Source: Peteryoungia algae | GTDB lineage: Bacteria > Pseudomonadota > Alphaproteobacteria > Rhizobiales > Rhizobiaceae | DNA: 64,000 bases | Direction of reading: 5' to 3' | Assembly: GCF_030369675.1 (NCBI RefSeq) | Contig: NZ_CP128477.1 | Span: 620,001 to 684,000 of the forward strand | Shown here: in pieces, positions 55,813-64,000 of the stretch | Layout of the letters: each line of letters starts with the position of its first letter | How positions within the stretch are numbered: position 1 is the stretch's first letter | Program-made: the position numbers and the translations under genes | The notes under the pieces: model-generated | What the model was told of the DNA's origin: nothing | Database searches by the model: none | The model's input: only the letters and a program-made list of their open reading frames with translations

Positions 55813-57226
55813 GCTTGATCAGCGCAAGCAGCTCCTGATCGGTCATCGGATCGACCAGTGCGTCATAGGTCCCGACCGGCGAGAAACCGAACTGCTGATA
55901 GAGCTGCAGCGCACGGGGATGGTCGAGCGTGTTGGTGGTAACAGTCACCTTCTTCGGGTCGGTTGCCCAGGCCGCATAGAGACATTGCAGCAGGAACCAC
56001 TTGCCGATGCCAAGGCCGAGCGCGTGTTCGAAGAGGCCGAAATAGGAGAGTTCGACGAGATCGTCGTTTTCCTGCGACAATTCGTAGAAGCCGGCCGGGG
56101 CGCCATTCACGTAGAGAACCGAGATCGAAACCTTCGGCTGGTGGATGATCGCCTTCAGCTGGTCGTCGGGCATGCGCAGCCGCTCGTACCAGTGCCAGCG
56201 GGCGCCGACCTGGCGATGCAGGAAGCGGTAGAAGGACAGCGGAATTTCATGCGTGCGCATGATCGCCGTCTGGATGTTGACCGGCACCGGCAGGCTGGAC
56301 TTCGGCGGTGCCGTCATCTCGAGCTGCGTCACATGCGCCGTCAGCGGGCCTGACGTCTTCGAGCCAAGCGGCTCCGCCTTGCCGGTTGCAACAGGCGTAT
56401 CGGTCTTCGAGCCCCATTCCGACCAGGAGCCGTCATAGAGCGAATTGTCGGTATGCCCGAGGCTTTCGAGCGCGAGTGTCACGACCGCAGCCGTGATCCC
56501 CGAGCCGCAGCTCGTGACGACGGGATTGTTGAGGTCGATACCGGCATCGGTGAAGATCGAGCGCAGTGTGGCGAGATCCTTGAGGCGGCCATTCTCGGAG
56601 AGCGAGGCTGCAGGCACGCTGCGGGCTCCCGGCATATGGCCGGAGCGCATGCCCTCGCGGGGTTCGGGTTCCTCGCCCGTGAAACGACCGGCGGGGCGGG
56701 CATCGGCGATCTGTTTGTCGCCCTCGTCGGCAATCCCGGACATCTGGTCAAAGGAGGTGAGCTTCGCGCGGTCGAAATGCGCCTCGAAGGTAACCGGTGC
56801 CGGTTCGGGCAGGTCAGTCTCGAGCCTGCGCCCTTCCGCCTTCCAGCCGTCGATGCCGCCTTCGAGCACGTAGACGCGGCGTGCACCCATGACACGGAAC
56901 ATCCACCAGACGCGCGGAGCCGAGAAGAAGCCGGGGCCGTCATAGACGACGATCGTGTCTTCGGCCGAAATGCCGAGCTGGCCGACGGCTTGAGCAAAGA
57001 AGGACGGCGAGGGCAGGGAATGGGGAAGGTCGGTCGTGGTATCGGCAATCACGTCCTGATCGAAGAAGACGGCACCCGGAATGTGGCCGGAGGCATATTC
57101 GACGGCGCCGTTACGCCCTTGTGCGGGCAGATACCAGGAGGCATCGACGAGTTTGAATCCGGGGGCTCCGAGGTTCTTTTCGACCCAATCCGCCGAAACG
57201 ACGAAACGGCTTCTTTCACCGGACAT
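55802..57226 (-). CDS. sseA: 3-mercaptopyruvate sulfurtransferase-GNAT acetyltransferase fusion
   Basis: The 474-residue protein has two rhodanese domains (1-145 inactive; 150-285 active with C240 in TSCGSGITA, typical of mercaptopyruvate sulfurtransferase) and a C-terminal GNAT domain (about 320-470; SVLYVNGAPAGFYELS, LGIGKWFLLQCLYAAW, RALQLYQQFGFSPVG). The rhodanese part moves sulfur from 3-mercaptopyruvate. The acetyltransferase partner is unexpected. GGAG precedes the ATG by 7 nt. It is third in a cysK-alaX-sseA operon with 27-nt gaps. Confidence 0.9.
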   Translation of the reverse strand: MSGERSRFVVSADWVEKNLGAPGFKLVDASWYLPAQGRNGAVEYASGHIPGAVFFDQDVIADTTTDLPHSLPSPSFFAQAVGQLGISAEDTIVVYDGPGFFSAPRVWWMFRVMGARRVYVLEGGIDGWKAEGRRLETDLPEPAPVTFEAHFDRAKLTSFDQMSGIADEGDKQIADARPAGRFTGEEPEPREGMRSGHMPGARSVPAASLSENGRLKDLATLRSIFTDAGIDLNNPVVTSCGSGITAAVVTLALESLGHTDNSLYDGSWSEWGSKTDTPVATGKAEPLGSKTSGPLTAHVTQLEMTAPPKSSLPVPVNIQTAIMRTHEIPLSFYRFLHRQVGARWHWYERLRMPDDQLKAIIHQPKVSISVLYVNGAPAGFYELSQENDDLVELSYFGLFEHALGLGIGKWFLLQCLYAAWATDPKKVTVTTNTLDHPRALQLYQQFGFSPVGTYDALVDPMTDQELLALIKRDG

Positions 57227-57253
57227 GCACTTCTCCCGTAACGTTCCTAGAGC

Positions 57254-57985
57254 TCAGGCGTCCGGGGCTCCGAAGCGAATGCGGAACCGGCGGTTCTCCT
57301 TGCCCTTCTTTTCAATCTTGGCGATATGAATCGCACCGACCTCCTGGGTCTCGGAAACATGTGTGCCCCCGCAGGGCTGACTGTCAACGCCGGAGTTCTC
57401 GCCGATGCAAACGAGGGAGACACGGCCGAGGCCGACAGGTGGGCGGACATTCTTCGACTTGACGATGCCGGGATTGGTGGCCAGCTCGTCGTCGGTGATC
57501 CACTGAAGAGTGATCGGATGGTTTTCCCCGACGAGTTTCATCAGATCCGCCGTCACCTGATCCTTGTCGATCGTTTCGCCCATGTCGAAATCCACCCGGC
57601 TTTCCTCTTCGCCGACGGCAGCTCCGGTGATCGGATAGGGGCAGACGACGGAGAGCAGGTGGCAGGCTGTGTGCATGCGCATCAGCTTGTAACGGCGCGT
57701 CCAGTCGACATGCAGCACAAGTTTCTCGCCAACCGAGGGCAGCGGCTCGCCTTCCAGAGGGCGGTGCAGGATGACATGCTTGGTGGTGCCGTGGCGGGTC
57801 TCTGACAGCTGGATGCGGCTGCCGTCTGCGCGCTCAACGAAGCCGGTATCGCCGGGCTGGCCGCCGGATGCGGCATAGAAGCAGGTCTGGTCGAGTTCGA
57901 CGGCGCCGTCTTCATGCACTGCGGTCACCACCGCCTCCGCCGTCGAGAGATAGAAATCGTCGCGGTAGAGGGCGATGGTGGTCAT
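57254..57985 (-). CDS. alaX: Alanyl-tRNA editing protein (AlaX type)
   Basis: The 243-residue protein carries the zinc motif of the AlaRS editing domain: MRMHTACHLL (H-x3-H) and SQPCGGTHVSETQEVG (C-x3-H). It hydrolyses mis-acylated Ser- or Gly-tRNA(Ala) in trans. It sits 27 nt after cysK. Its presence with cysteine/serine genes is sensible since serine mischarging depends on the serine pool. Confidence 0.93.
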   Translation of the reverse strand: MTTIALYRDDFYLSTAEAVVTAVHEDGAVELDQTCFYAASGGQPGDTGFVERADGSRIQLSETRHGTTKHVILHRPLEGEPLPSVGEKLVLHVDWTRRYKLMRMHTACHLLSVVCPYPITGAAVGEEESRVDFDMGETIDKDQVTADLMKLVGENHPITLQWITDDELATNPGIVKSKNVRPPVGLGRVSLVCIGENSGVDSQPCGGTHVSETQEVGAIHIAKIEKKGKENRRFRIRFGAPDA

Positions 57986-58012
57986 GATGATGCTTTCGGA
58001 TGGATGCGGAGA

Positions 58013-59050
58013 TCAGACGGTCTCGAAGGGCAGGTCGAAATCGGCGCGCTTTTCGAGCCAGGCCGGGATCGGCAGGTTCTTCGAGCGCAGGAAATCCGGG
58101 TTGAACAGTTTGGACTGGTAGCGGTTGCCGTAGTCGCAGAGGATCGTCACGATCGTGTGGCCGGGGCCGAGTTCCCTCGCAAGCCGGATGGCACCCGCAA
58201 TGTTGATGCCCGAGGAGCCGCCGAGGCAGAGGCCCTCGTTTTCGACGAGATCGAAGACGATGTCGAGCGCTTCGGCATCGGGGATCTGATAGGCGAAATC
58301 GGGCTTGAAGCCTTCAAGGTTTGCCGTGATGCGGCCCTGGCCGATGCCCTCGGTGATCGAGGAGCCCGAGGACTTCAATTCACCATTCTTGTAATATTCG
58401 AAGAGGGCGGCGCCTTCCGGATCGGCAATGCCGATCTTGACGCCGGGCTTCCGGTTGCGAAGTCCGGTCCCGGTGCCGGCAAGCGTGCCGCCCGAGCCGA
58501 CGGCGCAGATGAAGCCATCGACGGCGCCGCCGGTCTGCTCGAAGATTTCCTTCGCCGTCGTTTCGATATGCGCGTCACGATTTACCGTATTGTCGAACTG
58601 GTTCGCCCAGATCGCGCCGTTCGGCTCAGTCTTGGCGAGCTGGGCCGCCAGACGGCCGGAGATCTTCACATAATTGTTCGGGTTCTTGTAAGGCACTGCC
58701 GGGACTTCGACGAGTTCGGCACCGAGCAGTTTGAGCGCGTCCTTCTTCTCCTGGCTCTGGGTTTCCGGGATGACGATCACGGTGCGATAGCCGAGCGCCT
58801 TGGCGACCAGCGTCAGTCCGATGCCGGTATTGCCGGCCGTGCCCTCGACGATCACGCCGCCGGGGCGCAGAAGCCCGCGCCGCTCGGCGTCACGGATGAT
58901 GAAGAGGGCGGCGCGATCCTTGACCGACTGGCCCGGATTGAGGAATTCGGCCTTGCCGAGAATGGTGCAGCCGGTCGCCTGGGAGGCGCCTTTCAGCCGG
59001 ATGAGCGGCGTATTGCCGATCGCCTCGAGCACGGAGGGATGAAATGCCAT
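58013..59050 (-). CDS. cysK: Cysteine synthase
   Basis: The 345-residue fold-type II PLP enzyme has the Schiff-base lysine in NPGQSVKDRAALFII, the substrate loop EGTAGNTGIGL, and the phosphate cup GSGGTLAGTG. It makes cysteine from O-acetylserine and sulfide. The sequence is longer than E. coli CysK (323) mainly at the C-terminus, similar to the CysK2 type of alphaproteobacteria. It starts the operon with alaX and sseA::GNAT. Confidence 0.93.
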   Translation of the reverse strand: MAFHPSVLEAIGNTPLIRLKGASQATGCTILGKAEFLNPGQSVKDRAALFIIRDAERRGLLRPGGVIVEGTAGNTGIGLTLVAKALGYRTVIVIPETQSQEKKDALKLLGAELVEVPAVPYKNPNNYVKISGRLAAQLAKTEPNGAIWANQFDNTVNRDAHIETTAKEIFEQTGGAVDGFICAVGSGGTLAGTGTGLRNRKPGVKIGIADPEGAALFEYYKNGELKSSGSSITEGIGQGRITANLEGFKPDFAYQIPDAEALDIVFDLVENEGLCLGGSSGINIAGAIRLARELGPGHTIVTILCDYGNRYQSKLFNPDFLRSKNLPIPAWLEKRADFDLPFETV

Positions 59051-59508
59051 GATGTCTGCCTTTTTTGTCTGACGCGGACACTAGAACCAAATGCGCGGAG
59101 AAGAAAACCTCCCCCGTGAGAGATTTTGTCCTTCTGGACAAGATTGTGCGGGCGGCGGTCCGCGCGGGAATGAACCGGTCTTTTCGGCTTGGAGCCAGCA
59201 ATTGGCAAGGAATGGCTTTTCGCGGTGGGCCGAGGGGAGGGAAAATGCGTTCGGGGAGGGGGATAGCCTTCAGGAAGCTCGCCCGGAGCTCTAGCGATGA
59301 ATGGTAGCTTGATGAGGTTTCAATAAGTGGAGGTTGTCGCAACTTCATCAAGATACAAGTGCTTATGAGTATTGGGCGCTGGTGCTGTACTTGCTAAATA
59401 AGTAGAAAACACTAATATTTTAAGAGGATTTCAGCCCCCATTTATTGAATTGCTGATGTTTGCGCTTTATGGTTGTCTTGTTTGTAAAGGTGTTGACGGG
59501 AGAGTTTT
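59051..59508. other. AT-rich intergenic interval before the orphan gene
   Basis: About 460 bp: the first 240 bp resemble neighbour composition, but from about 59310 it becomes AT-rich, matching the orphan gene and suggesting an insertion boundary there. Short frames inside look like shadows. No tRNA, integrase or direct-repeat attachment site was found. Confidence 0.5.
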
Positions 59509-60723
59509 GTGCATGCGCTTTATCATTGCTGGGAGTTAGGGCAGAAAAGCTGGGCAAGTTTTCAGCGAATGCTGCTGGTTGCGGACCAAGTCACTGTTTG
59601 GAGCCCAAGTCACGATCAGATAGCCGAGGCTTGTCAGAATCGGGGGCTGGCATACACGCCAGAAGAATTCTTGGAGCTAGTTGATCTGGGGGTTGTGAAT
59701 GTCGCGACCCGAGAGACTTGGCTAAGTGGGCCGGAGTATCGGAACGATTTAACCCAGCGCGGCTTCAAAATGGCAGGGTGGAATGACAGCTTTGATGGCC
59801 GCTTGAGTAAAGCTAGTCGAGATTTGATAAGTGTATTACCAAAGCCTGATGTGTCTGAGTGGGTTGAAGAGCAGTGCCGAATCCGAAGTAAGCAATTCAT
59901 AGCCGCTGAGGATTTAGTAAAAAAAAGCAAGCTTGACCCCGAATGGCTTCGGGTAGCATCTATCAAAAACAAGCTGATGAACGACGATGCGGTAATACGG
60001 CAGGCACTAGATACTGCAAGACACCATTTTCTAGCGATGTCTCAATTAAATTGTACTACGGGCGTGGAATCGTGGGCAGCTCCATCGTTTTTTGATACGG
60101 TTGGTCGTAAAGAGGACGAACCAATACCAGCCGGTCTCAATTCGGTAGCGCCACCTCCGGCCACTCTGGACTTGTTGATCTTCGAAATGAACCGGGCTCG
60201 CTATTTAGGTGGTGACCGAAGGGACTTTAACAAGCACATAGACACTCTGATTCGTTTTAAGGAACTGGGGTATCATAAGCTGCTTCAATCCGACGCACCT
60301 GAACTACCAACTGAGGCAAAGCTCTTAAAGGATCTAAAGAAAAAAATTCAGATTTCGCTCAATAAACATGACTCTCGTTTCGGGATGGCTGAGTACACCA
60401 AGGCAGCAGTTCCCGTACTGGCCACGGGAGCGGCCACAGTCATTGCGTTGGCGGACACAGCCGCAAGAATGCCCTCGATAAACCGACGGAATTTCATAAC
60501 ATTGTTGGCGTCAGCTATTGTTACCACAGCGACTGGGTATCACACGGTTACTGGTGCCATCGAGGCGTCTAACTCGCTAGAGCCATCTATTGATTTGGCG
60601 CCAATTGAGCAGGCATTATATCTTATGGTAAATGGAGAGCACACTAGTTCCTTACAGGTGGATCTCGCTGAATTGCTTGTTTCAGAAGTTGAAGCTTTTT
60701 CGAAGTTGTATAACGCAACTTGA
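59509..60723 (+). CDS. Low-G+C orphan protein with two C-terminal membrane helices
   Basis: The 404-residue protein starts at GTG 59509 (GGGAG 7 nt upstream) as VHALYHCWELGQKSWASFQ. The first 290 residues are soluble, mostly helical, with no motif I recognise. Two hydrophobic segments follow (about 298-318, VPVLATGAATVIALADTAA, and about 330-352, FITLLASAIVTTATGYH). A short acidic tail follows. G+C and codon usage are clearly lower than in all neighbours, with many AT-rich codons, so acquisition by transfer is likely. It may be a phage- or defence-related effector; that is speculation. Confidence 0.78.
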   Translation: MHALYHCWELGQKSWASFQRMLLVADQVTVWSPSHDQIAEACQNRGLAYTPEEFLELVDLGVVNVATRETWLSGPEYRNDLTQRGFKMAGWNDSFDGRLSKASRDLISVLPKPDVSEWVEEQCRIRSKQFIAAEDLVKKSKLDPEWLRVASIKNKLMNDDAVIRQALDTARHHFLAMSQLNCTTGVESWAAPSFFDTVGRKEDEPIPAGLNSVAPPPATLDLLIFEMNRARYLGGDRRDFNKHIDTLIRFKELGYHKLLQSDAPELPTEAKLLKDLKKKIQISLNKHDSRFGMAEYTKAAVPVLATGAATVIALADTAARMPSINRRNFITLLASAIVTTATGYHTVTGAIEASNSLEPSIDLAPIEQALYLMVNGEHTSSLQVDLAELLVSEVEAFSKLYNAT

Positions 60724-60826
60724 GTGTCAGTACGGTGCTCGTTATCGCGCTGGTGGCAACCTCAAGGGGCGTATTGGCGCCAGACGTAATTTGTTTCCAA
60801 GTGTAGCATGGACAACGTAAAACTCC

Positions 60827-62275
60827 TTATTCCCCCCTCAACCCCTGAAACGCCGCCATCGCCGTATCCCGGGCCTTGCCGTGATCGACGATCGGCTTGG
60901 GATAGGTCTTGCCGAGGCTGACGCCCGCGTCCCTCAGCACCGTCAGCGGCGCCTCGGATGGTTTGTGGATGAACTTGTCCGGCATGGCCTTCAGCTCCGG
61001 CACGAAGCGGCGGACATATGTGCCTTCGGGGTCGAATTTCTCGCCCTGGGTGATCGGGTTGAAGATGCGGAAGAAGGGGGCGGCATCGGCACCGGAGCCG
61101 GCGACCCATTGCCAGCTGGCGGCATTCGATGCCGGGTCGGCATCCACAAGCGTGTCGCGGAACCAGCGCTCGCCTTCGCGCCAATCGATGAGCAGATCCT
61201 TGATCAGGAAGGAAGCGGTGATCATGCGCACGCGGTTGTGCATGAAACCGGTCTGCCAGAGCTGGCGCATGCCGGCATCGACGATCGGATAGCCCGTCTG
61301 GCCCTTCTGCCATTTTTCGAGAAGCTCCGGCGCGTCGCGCCAGGGAAAGGCGTCAAACTTGTCGTTCCAGTTCTTCACCGCCAGATCGGGGAAATGGAAG
61401 AGCAGATGGTAGGAGAAGTCGCGCCAGACGACCTCCTTGCGGAAATGGATGTAATCTTCGCTGGAATAGTCATCGCCAAGCCCGCGCGTTGCGTGCCAGA
61501 CGGATGCAGGCGAGATTTCGCCGAGCGCCAAGTGCGGCGACAGCATCGAGACATGCGCCTCGCCGGGAAAGTCGCGGCGGGTGCGATAGCCCTTAAGCCC
61601 TGTCTCGACGAAGTCCGCGAGGCGTTCCTGTGCGCCGGCTTCGCCCGGCTGCCATTCGGATTCGAAGCCTTTGGCCCAGTTCGGTTTCGTTGGCAGCAGG
61701 CTCCAATCCTCAAGCGAGTCGCTTGTCGGCCAGTGCTCGGGCGCGGGCAGGGACTTGGGGGATGGGATCGGCTCGGCTGGTTCGCCGGAGCCGTCCAGCG
61801 CCTTCCAGAACGGCGTGTAGACGCGGAAATGGCCGCCGGCCCCGGTCTTCAGCTTGGTTGGCTCGTGCAGGATCTGGCCGGCAAAGGTGCGCACCTCGAT
61901 GCCGTTATCGATCAGCTTTGCCTTCAGGGCCTTGTCGATGGCGATGCCGGGCGGATCGTAGCGCCGGTTCCAGAAGACGGCGGAGGCATCTGTCTCGGAA
62001 ATCAGGTCGGTCAGCACACGCTCGGCCGGACCGCTGCGCAGGATGAGGCGCGATCCGAGCGCGTCGATCGCCTGGCCAAGCGCCGTCAGCGAATGGTGCA
62101 GCCACCAGCCTTGTGCTGCGCCGAGCGGCCCGGTTCCAGCCTCCTCGGGCTCGCGGATATAGAGAGGAAGGACGCGGAAACCTTCATCCGCGGCCGTCGC
62201 TAGGGCTGCATGATCAGAAAGCCTGAGATCCTTGCGGAACCAGAGAATGAGCGTCTTGGCGGAAGTATGGGGCAT
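60827..62275 (-). CDS. phrB: Deoxyribodipyrimidine photolyase
   Basis: The 482-residue flavoprotein has an N-terminal antenna domain (ILWFRKDLRLSDHAAL) and a C-terminal FAD domain with YRTRRDFPGEAHVSMLSPHL, WRDFSYHLLFHFP, and MHNRVRMITASFLIKDLLIDW. It splits UV pyrimidine dimers using light. The gene ends 100 bp beyond the orphan stop, and its stop-side flank may have been affected by that insertion. Confidence 0.94.
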   Translation of the reverse strand: MPHTSAKTLILWFRKDLRLSDHAALATAADEGFRVLPLYIREPEEAGTGPLGAAQGWWLHHSLTALGQAIDALGSRLILRSGPAERVLTDLISETDASAVFWNRRYDPPGIAIDKALKAKLIDNGIEVRTFAGQILHEPTKLKTGAGGHFRVYTPFWKALDGSGEPAEPIPSPKSLPAPEHWPTSDSLEDWSLLPTKPNWAKGFESEWQPGEAGAQERLADFVETGLKGYRTRRDFPGEAHVSMLSPHLALGEISPASVWHATRGLGDDYSSEDYIHFRKEVVWRDFSYHLLFHFPDLAVKNWNDKFDAFPWRDAPELLEKWQKGQTGYPIVDAGMRQLWQTGFMHNRVRMITASFLIKDLLIDWREGERWFRDTLVDADPASNAASWQWVAGSGADAAPFFRIFNPITQGEKFDPEGTYVRRFVPELKAMPDKFIHKPSEAPLTVLRDAGVSLGKTYPKPIVDHGKARDTAMAAFQGLRGE

Positions 62276-62376
62276 GCAATGTCTTCTTTGTTGGCTTTGT
62301 CTGCCATACGAAGACCAGCGGCGAAGGGATCATGCCGCAATCACGAATCTGTTGTGAATTCGGGTGAGCGCTCGCG

Positions 62377-62604
62377 TCAGGCGGCAGGGCGCCCGGCGGC
62401 CGTGCGGCGTGCCTGTTCTGCCCGGATCATGGCGAGGATCTGCTGGGCATTCTCGCGGACATAGAGACGATGCAGCTTTTCGGCGACCGGGGCGGTTGTC
62501 AGCAGGCATGTGTAGCCTTCCCGCTCGTACCAGCGGAAATCCACCACATTGTCCATGTTGACGTGGAAGGGAAAGCCGTCCCCGTCGTGAAGCTCGAGCC
62601 ACAT
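62377..62604 (-). CDS. Small conserved-looking protein, 75 aa
   Basis: The protein begins MWLELHDGDGFPFHVNMDNV and continues DFRWYEREGYTCLLTTAPVAE, with a basic tail. AAGGAGG is 8 nt before ATG 62604. The N-terminal layout (short strand-turn-V-N-x-D-N) recalls FlbD-type small proteins, but the match is too weak to claim. It follows photolyase in the same direction as a separate gene. Confidence 0.6.
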   Translation of the reverse strand: MWLELHDGDGFPFHVNMDNVVDFRWYEREGYTCLLTTAPVAEKLHRLYVRENAQQILAMIRAEQARRTAAGRPAA

Positions 62605-62753
62605 CGGCCGTCCTCCTTGCATGCCATTTCGATAGGGCAGGCAAATAGCAGCCAAAGGTGAAGAGGAAGTTTCCCCGGTGTTGAACAATTCAGGGTGGTG
62701 AGATCAGGCCCGCGAAATGACGGGCGCCAATGCCGGGCTTCTGGCCAGAAAGC

Positions 62754-62788
62754 AAAAGGCCCGCCGCCTTGTTGAGGCGCGGGCCTTT
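62754..62788 (-). terminator. Rho-independent terminator of tRNA-Asn
   Basis: An outer 10-bp stem (AAAGGCCCGC / GCGGGCCTTT) with an inner GCCT/AGGC pair is followed by TTTT on the minus strand, about 9 nt past the tRNA 3-prime end. Confidence 0.8.
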
Positions 62789-62796
62789 GAAAGAAA

Positions 62797-62871
62797 TGGC
62801 TCCCCGGGCCGGATTCGAACCGGCGACCTGTCGATTAACAGTCGAATGCTCTACCGCTGAGCTACCAGGGA
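62797..62871 (-). tRNA. tRNA-Asn (anticodon GTT)
   Basis: On the minus strand the acceptor TCCCTGG pairs with CCGGGGA (one T-G). The D arm is GCTCAGCGGTAGAGC, the anticodon stem-loop TCGACTGTTAATCGA reads GTT, the T arm is GCCGGTTCGAATCCGGC, and CCA is encoded. Confidence 0.97.
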
Positions 62872-63035
62872 ACAGCCGCTTGGCGCGGTGTGAGCGGGGT
62901 AATACTGATGCTCGCCTCGTTTGCCAAGCGGTTTTTCAAAAAAAATGTCATGCGCTTGTTTTTATTTGTGGGTTCACCATCTCTTTAAGGGTCGAAACAG
63001 GGCCGGAAAGCCCGAAAAACCGGGAGTTTCAACCT

Positions 63036-63317
63036 TTGCCGCAAAGACGCTATCGTCTCGACCAGGCGCGGGGCCGGCTTGTCCTTGGCCGTTTGGAGAT
63101 CCCCGTGCCACGCTCCCGGGGCGGCAGGATCGCGACCGGAACGGCGCTCGTGGGCGGCGGTTTCCTCGGTTTTTTGCCGATCCTCGGTTTCTGGATGGTG
63201 CCGGTCGGCCTCGTGGTCCTGTCGCATGACCTGTCTTTCGTGCGACGCAGGCGCAGGCGTGTGGCCATCTGGTGGCATCGGCGCAACAAGGGGTCGCGCA
63301 GCGATCTTGACGCCTGA
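63036..63317 (+). CDS. Small membrane protein, PGPGW-like
   Basis: A 93-residue protein with one or two membrane segments: basic head, GTALVGGGFLGFLPILGFWM, then MVPVGLVVLSHDLSFVRRRR (family pattern of P-I-L-G-F-W-M-x-P-x-G). The tail is very basic (WWHRRNKGSRS). The start is uncertain: TTG 63036 (GGGAG 9 nt upstream) is proposed because no ATG exists and the longer frame crosses the tRNA-Asn gene. Confidence 0.55.
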   Translation: MPQRRYRLDQARGRLVLGRLEIPVPRSRGGRIATGTALVGGGFLGFLPILGFWMVPVGLVVLSHDLSFVRRRRRRVAIWWHRRNKGSRSDLDA

Positions 63318-63468
63318 CGTCACAGGCCGGTCCGGCTTTTACCCCTGGGCACATGTCTTAGTGAAATGACCCCGCATCTTGCGTCCGCCTATTATGGGCG
63401 GACTGAGCCGGGAGACCGAACTGCGATTGCCGTGGTCGGTTCCGGCGCTGAGCCAAGGACTGGTCGAG

Positions 63469-63723
63469 ATGTGTAACCCACCCGAACGCATGATGATCCT
63501 GACGCCCGCGGATTTCCACATCATCGAGGGCGCGATGCGGGCGATGGCTCCGAAGCCGGATCGAATCATGATCGACGACGGTCACCGTGAGGCCGTCGGC
63601 CGGGCGGTCATCCGTCTCTACACCGCCGGTGTGACCGATCCGGTGCGTCTTGCAGATGCGGCGACCGTCATGGCGGCGACACGGCTTCTCGATCGTCGCC
63701 GGTGGTCGACGCAGGACGCCTGA
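63469..63723 (+). CDS. Small hypothetical protein, 84 aa
   Basis: The protein starts MCNPPERMMILTPADFHIIE, has a helical middle (DDGHREAVGRAVIRLYTAGV) and ends in a basic tail (RLLDRRRWSTQDA). AAGGA is 10 nt before ATG 63469. An alternative ATG at 63394 adds 25 residues without a ribosome-binding site. Conserved-looking codon pattern; no known function. Confidence 0.6.
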   Translation: MCNPPERMMILTPADFHIIEGAMRAMAPKPDRIMIDDGHREAVGRAVIRLYTAGVTDPVRLADAATVMAATRLLDRRRWSTQDA

Positions 63724-63845
63724 AGCCTTCATGAGGTGGGCAAGGGCGGTCCGCCGGGAGGCATCAAAATTCGCAGAAATTCCCCTTGCGCTCTTTCTCG
63801 ATCCGTTCTAAATGCCGCCCACCACACGCACTTTTATACCCGGAT

Positions 63846-63919
63846 GGCCTCGTGGCGGAGTGGTGACGCAGAGGACTGCAAATCCTTGTACCCCGGTTCA
63901 ATTCCGGGCGAGGCCTCCA
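63846..63919 (+). tRNA. tRNA-Cys (anticodon GCA)
   Basis: Acceptor GGCCTCG pairs with CGAGGCC. The anticodon loop of GGACTGCAAATCC reads GCA, the T arm is CCCGGTTCAATTCCGGG, and CCA is encoded. Confidence 0.97.
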
Positions 63920-64000
63920 TCCGAACCTTCAACATCTTTCAGGTTTTCCGGCATTTCAGGCGGTCGCGCGCTGTGGCGCCTTCGCGCATGCACCTGCGTT

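Noticed and set aside
59051..59508. Integration site next to the orphan gene
   Set aside because: No tRNA, direct repeat or integrase was found beside it.
62730..63317. 195-codon frame that would include the tRNA-Asn region
   Set aside because: It runs through a tRNA gene on the opposite strand; only the distal membrane-protein part looks real.

Overview
The window is high-G+C, densely packed chromosomal DNA of an alphaproteobacterium, most likely a member of the Rhizobiales close to Rhizobium/Agrobacterium. The reasons are the gene families (long cobalamin-dependent NrdJ, HlyU-family, DUF1883, DUF1206, short rhizobial-type PilZ proteins, TrkH, Lrp/alanine dehydrogenase pair), the intergenic palindromic repeat families, and GANTC-rich palindromes. 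The species cannot be fixed from sequence alone. || Layout. 1-6.6 kb: a truncated membrane-protein gene, ilvD (branched-chain amino acids), a VOC protein, then a small catabolic cluster (TauD/gamma-butyrobetaine-dioxygenase-like enzyme plus class II aldolase) diverging from a LysR regulator, and a glutathione S-transferase. 6.8-9.6 kb: a periplasmic pentaheme cytochrome c diverging from a membrane heme/FAD/NAD(P)H oxidoreductase, probably one electron-transfer unit. 9.8-11.2 kb: ArsR with a vicinal cysteine pair and an ArsP-type permease. 11.3-16.1 kb: LprI-like protein, serine beta-lactamase fold hydrolase, a DegP/Q protease with two PDZ domains coupled to rarA, and DUF1883. 16.1-18.8 kb: an accessory patch with REPIN-like palindromic elements around a GIY-YIG nuclease gene and a lower-G+C DUF4145 gene. 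18.8-25.4 kb: nrdJ, with a candidate tandem NrdR box, and a methyl-accepting chemotaxis protein. 25.5-33.8 kb: a mix of redox and stress genes, including an autoregulated ArsR-SRPBCC operon with two palindromic operators, a PQQ-type sugar dehydrogenase lipoprotein, gpt, a universal stress protein, a CinA-like protein and wrbA. || 34-42 kb: a PilZ gene broken by an in-frame stop, tRNA-Leu(TAA), a NitT/TauT-family ABC transporter operon interrupted by a palindromic repeat, TrkH, threonine ammonia-lyase, an alpha/beta hydrolase and HlyU. 42.4-45.7 kb: the most striking gene, an ammonium-transporter domain fused to PAS, GGDEF and EAL domains, linking ammonium to cyclic di-GMP. 45.7-53.3 kb: azoreductase/LysR pair, Tat-exported CpdB-like nucleotidase, two paralogous PilZ proteins, and Lrp/Ald. 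53.3-59 kb: DUF1203-EamA pair, a DUF4344 putative metallopeptidase, and a cysK-alaX-sseA::GNAT operon for sulfur and cysteine metabolism. 59-64 kb: a low-G+C orphan gene with two membrane segments, photolyase, small proteins, tRNA-Asn(GTT) and tRNA-Cys(GCA). || Most of the window reads as core chromosome. The accessory signals are the palindrome/GIY-YIG/DUF4145 patch (16.1-18.8 kb) and the low-G+C orphan (59.3-60.8 kb). Start codons were chosen by Shine-Dalgarno spacing and expected domain boundaries, so several differ from the longest open frame.
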